64,000 nucleotides of DNA from Pandoraea faecigallinarum (GCF_001029105.3 NZ_CP011807.3:2604001-2668000); one strand, 5' to 3'. Counted from the stretch's first letter, positions 39,477 through 48,388 are shown. Made by a program: numbers and translations. The notes: a model not told the origin generated them from the sequence alone.

Positions 39477-41309
39477 TTACCGTGCCGGCCAGGGCTTCGC
39501 CGGCGCCCCCATCACCGGCTCGCCCAGCAGCGGGCTCGACAGTGCGTAGGCACCGTTCTCGGTGAAAGCCCACATGATGTTGCGGTCGTATTCGGTGTAC
39601 ATCGCAAATACGCCCTTGCCCAGCGTGTAGACCGGCAGTTCCGTCTCGTCCGCCAGCCCCGGCACGAAATAGCCGGCGATGCGCGGTTTGGCGGGGTCCT
39701 TTACATCGAAGATCTGCACGCCGGCGTTGTAGTACGAATACGGCACGATGCCCTGACGCCAGGTCCCGGGCTGACCGATCGAATTCGAACGTTTCGGGCC
39801 GTAATTGCCGCCGCGCTGACAGAAGCTCGTGAACGGGGCGCCTTGCGGGATTTCCGGCTCCGGCAGCTTGGCCGCGACCTTCATCTTCGCGGGATTGCGG
39901 GCGTCGACGACGAAGATGTCCTTGAACGGCTCGTAGCAATCGCGGTTCATCGGATAGCCGCTGGTGAATACATAGCCTGTGCGCTCGTACTGGCTCACGT
40001 CGGCGTTGTCGTACTCCGTGCCCGCGAAGCTCGGTGCCGTATTCACATTGCCCATCACCTTCGGATGCGCCGGATCGGACAGATCGAACGACCACAGTCC
40101 CAGACCTCCCATTGCGCCGAAGCCCACCTTGCCGCCCTGTTCCAGCGGCTTGGGCAGGAAGATCGGCATGCGCGAGCCCATCCACGACGTGCGATTGCCC
40201 GCGCGCGGATTTTGCAGATAGGCCTGCTCGTGTTCAGGGTCGCCGAGAATCTGACCCGGCACCGAGATCTGCGAGACGAACTTCGGATTGGCGGGGTCCG
40301 ACATGTCCCATATCTGATAGCCCGGCGAGTAGAGATAGTTCGGGTATTCGGTGAGCGCGTAGCTGTCGTCCGGTGCGGACGAGAGAATCATGTACTTGCC
40401 GCCGTAGAACTCGGGGGAGTCGAGCGAGCCCGAACCCTGTTGCTGGCCGACCGGGGCGTCCGGATGCCGGTAGTCGGTCGTGCGCGTGGCGATCAGCTTC
40501 CAGTCGGACGGCAGCGGGCCGTCCATGACGAACACCTTGAAGCCTTTGAGCGAGTTGTAATTGCGTTGCGCAGCGACCTTGTCCGGCTGCTTCGACTTGT
40601 CGCGCATCAGGCCGTAGCGGCCGATCTCGAACGACGCGACGAGGATGGGCTTGCCGAGCTTCTTGTTCCACACGATGGTGGCGCCGCCGAGGTAGTCCTG
40701 AACGTTGTCGGCGTCGAACTTCTCGCTCGATCCTTTCGGGCCCCACACACCGCCCTTCGAATACACGACTTTGCCGTTTGCGGGATCGGTCACGTCCATG
40801 ATGCGCAGATAGTCGCGATCGTGGATGTACAGATAGCGCTTGCCGTTGAAGTCCGCAATGTTGTTCCACGCGTGAAATGGCGAGTCGACGCCGGGGTAGA
40901 ACGCGAGCACCTTCACGTTCTTCGCATAGCTCTTCTTATCCCAGGACGTCAGCTCGCCGGGGAAGCGCTGTCCGGTATGGACTTCGGGAGTAGCCTTCGG
41001 CCAGATGAACTTGCCGGTGGCCGGGTCCATGCCATAGTCGACGCCGGGCTTGAGCGGCCTGGGTTCGCGCTCCGGCGTGAGACGCAGCCATCCGGCCAGA
41101 TACGGATCCTTGATGAGCGTGGGGTTCGGTGCGCCGGGTGTGCCCGAGGACTGTGCGTCGACCGGCGCCGCCTGCGCTGCCTGCGCCCCCTGCGCGCTGT
41201 CGGGCGCCGAGGCGTGAGCCGCAAGCGTCGTCAGCGTGGCGCATGTGGCGAGGGCGGCGAGGGCGGCGGTTGCCGTCAAAGGAACGCCCAGGGTGTTCTT
41301 GCGAAACAT
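39477..41309 (-). CDS. Secreted LVIVD-repeat beta-propeller protein
   Basis: Exported protein of 610 residues with a clear signal peptide (hydrophobic TATAALAALATCATLTTLAA, cleavage near AHA-S). It contains repeated LVIVD-type blades (YLRIMDVTDPANGKVVYS, YQIWDMSDPANPKFVSQ, LWSFDLSDPAHPKVMGN, IFVVDARNPAKMKVAAK, VQIFDVKDPAKPRIAGY) that would form a beta-propeller. No catalytic motif is obvious; propellers of this type may bind ligands or partners in the periplasm. AGGAGG precedes the ATG. It follows the porin gene by 104 bases on the same strand and probably shares its promoter. Confidence 0.85.
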   Translation of the reverse strand: MFRKNTLGVPLTATAALAALATCATLTTLAAHASAPDSAQGAQAAQAAPVDAQSSGTPGAPNPTLIKDPYLAGWLRLTPEREPRPLKPGVDYGMDPATGKFIWPKATPEVHTGQRFPGELTSWDKKSYAKNVKVLAFYPGVDSPFHAWNNIADFNGKRYLYIHDRDYLRIMDVTDPANGKVVYSKGGVWGPKGSSEKFDADNVQDYLGGATIVWNKKLGKPILVASFEIGRYGLMRDKSKQPDKVAAQRNYNSLKGFKVFVMDGPLPSDWKLIATRTTDYRHPDAPVGQQQGSGSLDSPEFYGGKYMILSSAPDDSYALTEYPNYLYSPGYQIWDMSDPANPKFVSQISVPGQILGDPEHEQAYLQNPRAGNRTSWMGSRMPIFLPKPLEQGGKVGFGAMGGLGLWSFDLSDPAHPKVMGNVNTAPSFAGTEYDNADVSQYERTGYVFTSGYPMNRDCYEPFKDIFVVDARNPAKMKVAAKLPEPEIPQGAPFTSFCQRGGNYGPKRSNSIGQPGTWRQGIVPYSYYNAGVQIFDVKDPAKPRIAGYFVPGLADETELPVYTLGKGVFAMYTEYDRNIMWAFTENGAYALSSPLLGEPVMGAPAKPWPAR

Positions 41310-41413
41310 GTCTTCCTCCTTCGTCTCAAAAGTCTTCTCGCCAGCGCGGGACTCCCGCGCTCACCGACGCTGGCGGTGTGATGCGGTAAAACGGAATCGC
41401 CACAATGGCAGGC

Positions 41414-42463
41414 TCAGAATGCGTGACGAATTCCCAACTGCACGCCCGACGGGTTTTGCGAGCCCGTCGGCGTGACCTGGAACGTCACCGGGTAATGGAC
41501 GAGCGTGTCGTTGCTGTGCTGAACACGGGCGTAAGTGGCATAAAGCGTGGTGCGTTTGGACAGGCCGTACATGTAGCCGACGACGAAACCGTTTGCGTTC
41601 GAAAGCGCCTTGTTGTCGTCGTCCTGACGGTGGACGAAGCTCGCGTAGAAGCGATGACGGTCCGTCAGCGCATAACGCACACCGGCCTGAATGTCCCAAC
41701 CGCGCACGTTGAATGCAACGTACGGGGGATAGGCGTAGTAGCCGTTGTACGTGTGATAGATCAAGGTCGGCTCTACGCTGCCGAACTTGTACGTTGCAGA
41801 AAAGTAGTTGTCGCGCGAGGACCGGATCTGACTGGCCGAGTAGATATCGCGCGTGTATTGCAATTCGCTGACCGCACCCAGAAAGAGGTTGCCGCCGCGG
41901 TATTCGAGCGCGGCGGAGTAGAAGCGTCCCGCGCGGGTGCCGTCGCCCAGACCGGTGGTGGCCATGAAGCGCGCATTCAGGCCGTACCAGCTTGGCGTCT
42001 TGTACTGAATGGCGTTATCGACGCGATACGACGCGTAGAAGAACTCCATGTTATTGACCATACTGAAATCGGCCGCCCAGCTCGGATCGGCGTACCCCGC
42101 GATCCAGTACGACGGCGTGAACTGACGCCCCAGCGACAGATCGCCCCACGGGCCTTTGATCCCCACAAACGACTGGCGCGCTTGCGCCGATTGCACGCCA
42201 TTCGTGGCGGTAAACATCGGTTCATAGGTGAAGAATGCGCGGTTGCCGCCGCCGAGTTCTTCATAACCGCTCAGATTGAAGCGAGAGTTGTTCAGCCCGC
42301 CGCTGGACATTCTCGTGACCTTGCCGCCGTTCGCCCCCGACCCCCACAACTGCTCGAGATTCAGATCGATGAAACCCGAGAGCGACACCCCCCCGGAAGA
42401 TTGCGCATACGCACCGCCCTGCATTGCACCCAGCAGCAATGCACACAACACTCGCTTCTTCAT
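41414..42463 (-). CDS. Gram-negative porin (trimeric)
   Basis: Outer-membrane porin of 349 residues with a normal signal peptide (MKKRVLCALLLGAMQGGAYA-Q), GFIDLNLEQLWG at the mature start, the constriction-loop motif FVGIKGPWGDLSLGRQFTPSYW, and the C-terminal QLGIRHAF ending in Phe. ATG 42463 has GGAG upstream. It likely admits the pathway substrate through the outer membrane and carries the same ATGTATACAA motif in its promoter region as the GntR gene. Confidence 0.92.
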   Translation of the reverse strand: MKKRVLCALLLGAMQGGAYAQSSGGVSLSGFIDLNLEQLWGSGANGGKVTRMSSGGLNNSRFNLSGYEELGGGNRAFFTYEPMFTATNGVQSAQARQSFVGIKGPWGDLSLGRQFTPSYWIAGYADPSWAADFSMVNNMEFFYASYRVDNAIQYKTPSWYGLNARFMATTGLGDGTRAGRFYSAALEYRGGNLFLGAVSELQYTRDIYSASQIRSSRDNYFSATYKFGSVEPTLIYHTYNGYYAYPPYVAFNVRGWDIQAGVRYALTDRHRFYASFVHRQDDDNKALSNANGFVVGYMYGLSKRTTLYATYARVQHSNDTLVHYPVTFQVTPTGSQNPSGVQLGIRHAF

Positions 42464-42540
42464 GCTGTCTCCTGATATTTCTCGTTTTAATCGCGGCGCC
42501 CCCTCGTCATTCGCCAGGATGTCTGCCGCTTGCCCGTTGT

Positions 42541-42550
42541 ATGTATACAA
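42541..42550. promoter_or_regulatory. GntR-type operator motif upstream of porin
   Basis: ATGTATACAA with the 8-bp palindrome TGTATACA lies 78 bases before the porin start in an AT-rich stretch. It is identical to the motif before the GntR gene at 43399-43408. Confidence 0.6.
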
Positions 42551-42728
42551 TCTTTGCAATAATTATACATATCAAGGAAATTGAATTTCTACTGCTATTT
42601 TTTTATACAAACAGGCTATTTTGTTATAGCGGGTTACCCCTGATGCCCCCCGTGTATCGTGGCCGCCGCCGGCACGAGCCGACCGGCGGGGTACTGGCGC
42701 AGGAACGACGGCGAATGTGCCGCGGCGA

Positions 42729-43196
42729 TCAGAGGCCGGTGCGATCGGCTTGCAGGCCTTCGTGACGAAGCTTGGGCGCGTTGTCGGCACCGGTGCCGTC
42801 TTTCGATGCGCCGCCCCACCCGTGCGCCGTCACGTCGAAGATCACGCCGTTCGGATCGAAGAACTTCACCTCATAGAAGATGTTGCTCTTCACCGGCACT
42901 TCGCCCATGTAGTAGCGCCCTCCCGCCTGTTCGATCTTCGCGCGCGCGGCTTCGACGTCTTCCACCCAGATCCCGATGTGATGCAGGCCGACGAACTCGC
43001 GTCCACGCTCGCCGGCCGCTTCGTCGTTCTTATAGTTCAAGAGCGCGAGATTGATGACGCCATCCGAGAGATACACGCCCCGGGCGAGCGAAGAGTCCGT
43101 CTCCCCGACCTTCCTGAAGTCGAATGCCTGCATGTAGAACTCGGCCGCCTTCCACGGATCGGGAACGGAAAGCGCGATATGACGCAGTTTGGCCAT
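42729..43196 (-). CDS. VOC-family (glyoxalase-like) protein
   Basis: Single-chain VOC protein of 155 residues made of two beta-alpha-beta-beta-beta modules. Candidate metal ligands are His in LRHIALSVPD and His in GLHHIGIWV; the usual C-terminal Glu position is occupied by Asp in GVIFDVTAHG, so the third ligand is unclear. It differs clearly from the other VOC protein of the region. ATG 43196 follows AGGAG. It is divergent from the GntR gene and its start region carries an ATGTATAC motif. Confidence 0.87.
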   Translation of the reverse strand: MAKLRHIALSVPDPWKAAEFYMQAFDFRKVGETDSSLARGVYLSDGVINLALLNYKNDEAAGERGREFVGLHHIGIWVEDVEAARAKIEQAGGRYYMGEVPVKSNIFYEVKFFDPNGVIFDVTAHGWGGASKDGTGADNAPKLRHEGLQADRTGL

Positions 43197-43257
43197 GGTG
43201 TATGTCTCCTTCCAATTGAGGTAGTAAGCCCCGCCGGCAACGGCCGGCGACTGGCTT

Positions 43258-43267
43258 ATGTATACTA
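43258..43267. promoter_or_regulatory. GntR-type operator motif upstream of VOC gene
   Basis: ATGTATACTA lies 62 bases before the VOC start. It matches the three other copies at all of the first eight positions. Confidence 0.55.
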
Positions 43268-43398
43268 TCTCAGCAGTTTGCATTCAAAAACGTATTTTTG
43301 AATGCACATATCTCCCAATCCGTTGTGAACACCCGCCAGATCTTGTCCTGTATGGCGTCCGGACGGGAACAGACGCAAAAAATACTCGTATAATCCGC

Positions 43399-43408
43399 AT
43401 GTATACAA
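43399..43408. promoter_or_regulatory. GntR-type operator motif upstream of GntR gene
   Basis: ATGTATACAA (palindromic core TGTATACA) lies 42 bases before the GntR start, suggesting autoregulation. Confidence 0.6.
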
Positions 43409-43449
43409 TTCAGTCAAAACGACGCATCCACGGAGCGAGATAGACAAGC

Positions 43450-44103
43450 ATGGCCGAAACCATTGCCGCACGAATCTGCCGGGTGTTGACGGGCGAGATC
43501 ATCGACGGGCGCCTGCCACCGGGACAAAAGCTGGAAGAAGTCGCACTGGCCGAGCGCTTCAAGGCGTCGCGCACACCCATTCGCGAAGCGCTGCGCGAGC
43601 TCAACGCCCGGGGCCTCATCGAACTTACGCCGCACAAGGGCGGTGTCGTGGCAAGCATCAGCGTCGACGACTTGTCCGACATGCTCGAAGCGATGTGCGA
43701 ACTTGACGCCCTGTGCTGCCGTCTGAGCGCCCAGCGCATGAGCGCCATGCAGAAAAAACAGCTGGAAATGATCCACGTCCAAAGCAAGCAGTGCATGGAT
43801 GCGGGCGATGAGGCGGGCTATCTCGCGCTCAATCGCGAGTTCCACCAGTTGCTGAGTGCCGGTACGCAGAACAAGACACTCATGGCACTCATCGACAGCC
43901 ATCGCGAACGTCTGGCTCCCTTCCGGGCCGCGCAGTCCGACGTCGAAGAGCGCTTCACGGTGTCGTTCGACGAACACGAACGTGTCGTCGAAGCCGTGCT
44001 CGCCGCCGATGCCGAAGCCGCGTACAACGCCATGCGCAGCCACACCGCGCGACTGAGCATTCACGTGCTCGAACGCCTGCAACATAGCCGTAAGCTGTCC
44101 TGA
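43450..44103 (+). CDS. GntR-family regulator, FadR/VanR-type with FCD domain
   Basis: Transcription factor of 217 residues. The winged helix (about 8-70) contains KLEEVALAERFKASRTPIREALRELNARG, and the helical FCD effector domain (about 80-205) has the metal/ligand histidines in NREFHQLLSAG and near MRSHTARL. FCD regulators bind carboxylic-acid metabolites and recognise TGTATACA-like palindromes. It lies at the right end of the catabolic block and is divergent from the second VOC gene. I take it as the local regulator of genes from about 28.9 to 44.1 kb. Confidence 0.9.
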   Translation: MAETIAARICRVLTGEIIDGRLPPGQKLEEVALAERFKASRTPIREALRELNARGLIELTPHKGGVVASISVDDLSDMLEAMCELDALCCRLSAQRMSAMQKKQLEMIHVQSKQCMDAGDEAGYLALNREFHQLLSAGTQNKTLMALIDSHRERLAPFRAAQSDVEERFTVSFDEHERVVEAVLAADAEAAYNAMRSHTARLSIHVLERLQHSRKLS

Positions 44104-44163
44104 GCGCCCTCTGCCGGGCCGCCCGCCGGCGCGCCCTGCCCGGCTTCTCACACCTGCGCCGCC

Positions 44164-44228
44164 TTCCCACACCCTTCCCACACCCTTCCCACACCCTTCC
44201 CACACCCTTCCCACACCCTTCCCCACCC
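44164..44228. repeat. 11-bp tandem repeat, intergenic
   Basis: Five full copies of TTCCCACACCC and one partial copy run head to tail. The strand is extremely pyrimidine-rich. The unit length is close to one helical turn, so it could affect DNA bending; function unknown. Confidence 0.95.
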
Positions 44229-44312
44229 ATTCACTCGCGTCTCGCGTTGGCGCGCGTCATGCATTGGCAAGTTAAGTCACGCCGCTCCAATTTACCGATT
44301 GGTGAGCAACAC

Positions 44313-44332
44313 TCTGGCGCGCCGTCGCCAGA
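44313..44332. promoter_or_regulatory. Inverted repeat upstream of AidA-like gene
   Basis: TCTGGCG and CGCCAGA are separated by six bases, about 290 bases before the AidA-like start. It could be an operator or an RNA hairpin. Confidence 0.35.
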
Positions 44333-44619
44333 CACGGCGCGCCCTGCCGCGGGAATGTCACTGAAAGTGCGCTCCCTGAGGAGGTTGTACTTCCTGCCTT
44401 CGCTTCCTACGCTCCTGCGGTGAAACGCTGCAAGACGGTCGATAGGGACGATAGGGTCGATGCGGTCGACCTTCGTCGGTCGCCGGCCGTCGCCCGACGT
44501 CATGCCGGTCCTCGATTCGCTTTCGTCGACCTGCATTCTTCGACGCGCATCTGCCAGCGTTTGCGCGCCGTCACCGGCACGGGTCGACGGCATTCACCCA
44601 GTCTTTCGTGGAGACACAC

Positions 44620-45123
44620 ATGTCGCAAATCACCGATGTACTGGTCAGCATCGACACCAAGACGATTGTCGACCGTTACGGCAGGAACGCCAGCATGGCG
44701 AATCCCCCGATCATCAATTTCAACCACGTCTTCATGATCGTGACGCAGGGCAATGTGGTCAGCGGTCAGGCAGGCGGCGAACTCGACGTCGCCGCCACGG
44801 TCGGCGACGTCATCCGGTGGCGCGAATGCTCGTTGTCCCTTGGCTTCGAGCAATCGTGCATCTTCTACAAATTCGTGGGCAATCAGGGCAACGAACTGAT
44901 CTCGCCGCCGTCGCCGCGCGAGGCCGAAGTGACGATTCCCGTGCCGAACCCGCCCGACCCGACCAAGCCGAAGAAGCAGCAATGCTCGAACTACTTCTGG
45001 TCGTGCGAGACGCTCAAGACCGGGCGCGTGACTTATCACTTCCAGTTCATGGTCCTCGACCGCGGCGGCAATCTCTGCGGTTGCTATCAATGGGACCCGT
45101 TCATCACCATTCGCAACCATTGA
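44620..45123 (+). CDS. AidA/PixA inclusion-body family protein
   Basis: A 167-residue member of the AidA/PixA family, recognisable by the opening ITDVLVSIDTKTIVDRY, the strand FNHVFMIVTQGNVVSGQAGGEL and the closing GCYQWDPFITIRNH. PixA forms crystalline inclusions in Xenorhabdus; AidA of Burkholderia cepacia complex is strongly quorum-sensing dependent and linked to virulence in nematodes. Biochemical function is unknown. This copy has an insert with several Cys (QQCSNYFWSCET) and a Pro-rich stretch. ATG 44620 follows GGAG by 6 bases; a second family member follows on the same strand. Confidence 0.88.
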   Translation: MSQITDVLVSIDTKTIVDRYGRNASMANPPIINFNHVFMIVTQGNVVSGQAGGELDVAATVGDVIRWRECSLSLGFEQSCIFYKFVGNQGNELISPPSPREAEVTIPVPNPPDPTKPKKQQCSNYFWSCETLKTGRVTYHFQFMVLDRGGNLCGCYQWDPFITIRNH

Positions 45124-45202
45124 GTCACACAGGCTTGCCATCCGGTTCGCTTCGGCTCGCGGGGCGGATGGCGCTGCCGACCACTCACGGCAAGGAACCC
45201 TC

Positions 45203-45766
45203 ATGTCCGACGCACCGACCCGTGGCGGCCCTCGTGACGAAAGCACCGCCGTCACCGACGCCTTGCTCGTCATCGATACGGTGACGCTGCTCGACTCGCC
45301 CGCAGATTCGTCCCACTCGCCCGATTCGTCCCGCTCGTGCGTCCACGCCGATCGGACGTCCCACGTCGGCGGCGACGCCTGCTACTGCCTGGCGCCCGGT
45401 GCGCAGGCGCTGCGCGGCGTGCGCGCATCGACATGGACGATAGATGTCCCGGTGGGCGAGCGATTGCGACTGCGCTGGACGCCCCTCGCCATGCGCGGCG
45501 AACATGCCGTGCTGTTGGAACTTTCACTGACCGACGAAGCGGTACTCGGCGATCTGCGTCTGCACGTCGAAGACCATGCCGTGCGCTACGCGCCGCAGCC
45601 CGGCAAACCGCAGGAAGCCGTCGCGCGTGAGGCGCCCGACGCCTACTGGCAAGCGGACGTCGTCGCCAGCGGCACGGCGGATCTCGGAATCGATGCCATC
45701 GTCACGGACCGCGACGCTACCGTCCTCGCTCGCTTCGGATGGACGCTGCGGATCGTCGTGCCCTAA
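45203..45766 (+). CDS. Second AidA/PixA-family protein
   Basis: A 187-residue divergent paralogue of the preceding gene, sharing the VTDALLVIDTVTLLDS opening and the beta-rich layout: DVPVGERLRLRWTPLAMRGEHAVLLELSL corresponds to the part of the first protein that reads VGDVIRWRECSLSLGFEQS. The family's Trp/Arg core and a hydrophobic ARFGWTLRIVV end are kept. It contains a polar Ser/Asp/His-rich insert near residues 33-50. AAGGA precedes the ATG and it starts 79 bases after the first copy, so the two are probably one transcript. Confidence 0.75.
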   Translation: MSDAPTRGGPRDESTAVTDALLVIDTVTLLDSPADSSHSPDSSRSCVHADRTSHVGGDACYCLAPGAQALRGVRASTWTIDVPVGERLRLRWTPLAMRGEHAVLLELSLTDEAVLGDLRLHVEDHAVRYAPQPGKPQEAVAREAPDAYWQADVVASGTADLGIDAIVTDRDATVLARFGWTLRIVVP

Positions 45767-46069
45767 GGGCCTCTTGTCCACTCGCTGCGCTCGGTCCACT
45801 GGGTCAACGCAGTTCCCCGGCTCACCCTCGCCTGTCCTGCGCAAATGTCTCTCGCGCGCGCCGCGGCCCGGTTGGCGTCAGCTATTCGAAAATCGAATGC
45901 CACGCATTTTGATATTTAATTTGTCGATGTGTGACCGGTTCGCTATCTTGTAAGTCTGACTCCGCAATTTCGCTCCATTAAGAGACCTTAAGAGACCCCG
46001 CGGCGCGGCTGCGCCCACCCAAACGGAACGCAGCGCCAGCGAGGGCCCGGGCAGCACAGAGATCGTTCC
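45767..46069. promoter_or_regulatory. Intergenic region with LysR-type inverted repeat before deaminase-like gene
   Basis: This 303-base gap contains ATTCGA-AAA-TCGAAT at 45884-45898, a perfect 6-bp inverted repeat of T-N11-A form about 170 bases before the amidohydrolase start, in AT-rich surroundings. TTTGTCGATG at 45920-45929 is repeated exactly at 49293-49302 in front of the nearby LysR gene. These are candidate sites for that regulator. Confidence 0.45.
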
Positions 46070-47317
46070 ATGAGTTCCTCCGGTCATCATCGCATTTTCA
46101 AGGGCGCCGTCGACGCCGATGGCAATCCGCTTACGCTTGCCACGCGCGACGGACGTTTTACCTACGTCGGCGCCCCCATGCCGGACATGCCCGAGGCCAC
46201 GGGCGCGCAAATCGTCGACCTGCAAGGCAAGCTGGTGCTCCCCGGTTTTGTCGACGGCCACATCCATCTCGACAAGAGCTTCGTCGGCGACCGCTGGCGC
46301 CCCCATCGTTGCGCCACCACGCTGCGTGAACGCCTCGCGGCGGAGAAGCAGGAAATCGCGGCAGCGGCCCCGATGGCACAGCGAGCCGACGCGCTGATGC
46401 GGCAAACGGTGTCGTTCGGCACGGTTTCCATGCGCTGTCATGTCGACGTCGATGCGAGTACCGGTCTGACTCACCTGAACGAAGTCATGGCCATGCGCGA
46501 CAAGTGGCGCGAATGGCTCGACATCGAACTCGTCGCCTTCCCGCAAGCGGGCGTAATGAGTTGCCCGGGCACCGCCGAAGTCCTGGAAGACGCCGTACGC
46601 GCCGGGGTGCAGGTCATTGGCGGCATCGACCCCACCACGCTCGACGGCGATCCGCACGGCCAGTTGAACGTGATCTTCGGCATCGCGGAAAAACACGGCA
46701 CGAAGATCGACATCCATCTGCATGAACCCGGCGACATCGGACTGGCGCAATTGCATCGCATTGCGTCGCGCACGCAGGCCGGCGGCTTGCAGGGACGCGT
46801 GTCGGTGAGCCATGCCTACGGCCTTGGCGACATCGGAGCTGCCGAACTCGATACGATTGCCCGCGCGCTGGCCGACGCCGGCGTCTGCATCATGACCAAC
46901 GCCCCGGGCGATCGCGCTTTCCCGCCGATTCTGCGCCTGCGCGAAGCGGGCGTGTGTGTCTTCACGGGCAGCGACAACATTCAGGACAGCTGGTGGCCGT
47001 ACGGCAACGGCGACATGCTGCAACGCGCAATGCTCATCGGCTATCGATCGGGTTTCTACACGGACGACGACCTGCGCGTCGCACTGGAGATGGCGACGAC
47101 GGCGGCCGCCCGCGTGATCGGTAAAGCCGACTACGGCCTGCACGTGGGCAACGAAGCGAGTTTCGTCGTCTTCGACGCGCCGCATGCGGCGGCCGCCGTC
47201 GCCGCGGCGCCGGCGGCGCGCGCAGTCATTCGTCACGGACGTTATTGGGGCGGTCCGGCGCAACTCGCGCTCGATCCCGCTCTGCTCAGGGACACAGCAG
47301 GGTCCACCCCGACCTGA
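46070..47317 (+). CDS. Amidohydrolase, cytosine-deaminase-like
   Basis: Metal-dependent amidohydrolase of 415 residues in the cytosine deaminase/AtzC group. Metal-site motifs are GHIHLDKSF (about 63-71), DIHLHEPGD (near 220), SHAYGLGD (near 246) and the catalytic Asp in TGSDNIQDSWWPYG (near 303). The fold removes an amino group from, or opens, an N-heterocycle. The neighbouring ureidoglycine-aminohydrolase-like gene and a second amidohydrolase at 52-53 kb suggest a shared N-heterocycle pathway. The exact substrate is unresolved. Confidence 0.9.
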   Translation: MSSSGHHRIFKGAVDADGNPLTLATRDGRFTYVGAPMPDMPEATGAQIVDLQGKLVLPGFVDGHIHLDKSFVGDRWRPHRCATTLRERLAAEKQEIAAAAPMAQRADALMRQTVSFGTVSMRCHVDVDASTGLTHLNEVMAMRDKWREWLDIELVAFPQAGVMSCPGTAEVLEDAVRAGVQVIGGIDPTTLDGDPHGQLNVIFGIAEKHGTKIDIHLHEPGDIGLAQLHRIASRTQAGGLQGRVSVSHAYGLGDIGAAELDTIARALADAGVCIMTNAPGDRAFPPILRLREAGVCVFTGSDNIQDSWWPYGNGDMLQRAMLIGYRSGFYTDDDLRVALEMATTAAARVIGKADYGLHVGNEASFVVFDAPHAAAAVAAAPAARAVIRHGRYWGGPAQLALDPALLRDTAGSTPT

Positions 47318-47481
47318 CTGTCATGCGCGGGGCCGACGCCTGCGCATGGCGGCGGCATCGCACGCGTTCGTCGCACCGAGGACAAGCGTTCTGTGCGCGC
47401 CCCCAAGCGCGGATACGCGGCCAAGGTGCCCGGCGACGGACGATGGGGAGAAAAATCAGAAAGCATCAGGAGTCAACCACT

Positions 47482-48321
47482 ATGTCGAAGACCACGTATT
47501 ACGCGCCGCATGGCGGGCATCCGGGCCAAACGGAACTGCTCACCGACCGCGCGATGTTCACCGAGGCATACGCCGTCATCCCGAAGGGCGTGATGCGCGA
47601 CATCGTCACGAGCCATCTCCCGTTCTGGGACAACACGCGTCTTTGGGTGCTGGCACGTCCGCTATCGGGCTTCGCCGAGACGTTCGCGCAATACATCATG
47701 GAAGTCGGCGCCGGCGGCGGCAGCGACAAGCCGGAACAGGACGACAAGGCCGAAGGCGTGCTGTTCGTCGTGGAAGGCGAAATCACCGTCACGATCCAGG
47801 GCAAGGCGAATACGCTCACGCCGGGCGGCTACGCGTTCATCCCGCCCGCGACCGACTGGCAACTGCGCAACAACAGCCAGAGCACCGCGCGCTTTCATTG
47901 GATCCGCAAGCACTATCAGGCGGTGGAGGGCCTGCCGTATCCGGAACCGTTCGTGAAGAACGAGCAGGATGTCGAGCCGATTCCGATGCCGGGCACCGAT
48001 GGCCGCTGGGTCACGACGCGCTTCGTCGACATTCAGGATATGCGCCACGACATGCACGTCAACATTGTGACGTTCCAGCCGGGCGGCGTGATTCCGTTCG
48101 CGGAAACGCACGTGATGGAACACGGCCTGTACGTGCTCGAAGGCAAGGCTGTCTACCGTCTGAATCAGGACTGGGTGGAAGTCGAAGCAGGTGACTTCAT
48201 GTGGTTGCGCGCGTTCTGCCCGCAGGCCTGCTATGCCGGCGGCCCCGGCCCGTTCCGCTACCTGCTGTACAAAGACGTGAACCGTCACATGACCCTGACG
48301 CTGGGCACTCAGCCGAAGTAA
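47482..48321 (+). CDS. allE: (S)-ureidoglycine aminohydrolase-like bicupin
   Basis: Manganese bicupin of 279 residues resembling AllE/UGHY, which in allantoin degradation releases ammonia from (S)-ureidoglycine to give ureidoglycolate. The first cupin has LFVVEGEITVTIQGKANTLTPGGYAFIP; the second carries the likely metal site FAETHVMEHGLYVLEGKAVYRL with His and Glu ligands, then the family ending ACYAGGPGPFRYLLYKDVNRH. ATG 47482 with AGGAG upstream is chosen. No allantoinase or allantoate amidohydrolase lies nearby, so it may act on a related ureido compound. Confidence 0.87.
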   Translation: MSKTTYYAPHGGHPGQTELLTDRAMFTEAYAVIPKGVMRDIVTSHLPFWDNTRLWVLARPLSGFAETFAQYIMEVGAGGGSDKPEQDDKAEGVLFVVEGEITVTIQGKANTLTPGGYAFIPPATDWQLRNNSQSTARFHWIRKHYQAVEGLPYPEPFVKNEQDVEPIPMPGTDGRWVTTRFVDIQDMRHDMHVNIVTFQPGGVIPFAETHVMEHGLYVLEGKAVYRLNQDWVEVEAGDFMWLRAFCPQACYAGGPGPFRYLLYKDVNRHMTLTLGTQPK

Positions 48322-48331
48322 CCGGCACCGC

Positions 48332-48352
48332 CGTCATACGTCTCGTATGACG
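48332..48352. terminator. Hairpin between convergent allE-like and LysR genes
   Basis: CGTCATACG-TCT-CGTATGACG is a perfect 9-bp stem with a 3-base loop, 10 bases after the cupin stop and before the oppositely oriented LysR end. No T-run follows, but the position favours a terminator. Confidence 0.5.
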
Positions 48353-48388
48353 ACGCTCCCAACCGCGCGTGTCGCACCGTCGAATCCT

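Larger units (their letters stand above)
44104..44619. other. Intergenic region upstream of AidA-like gene
   Basis: A gene-free stretch of 516 bases. It holds an 11-bp tandem repeat (44164-44228), an inverted repeat (44313-44332), and short GATAGGG/GGTCGA-type repeats near 44450-44470. I see no lux-box match good enough to claim quorum-sensing control and no coding frame with protein-like composition. Confidence 0.6.

Noticed and set aside
39456..41381. Long open frame (641 codons) antisense to the LVIVD-repeat gene
   Set aside because: Arg/His-rich low-information translation; the minus-strand protein has a signal peptide and repeated domains.
44104..44619. A lux-box for quorum-sensing control of the AidA-like genes
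   Set aside because: I could not find a CTGT/ACAG-type palindrome with acceptable match; control by quorum sensing is known for the family but not shown here.
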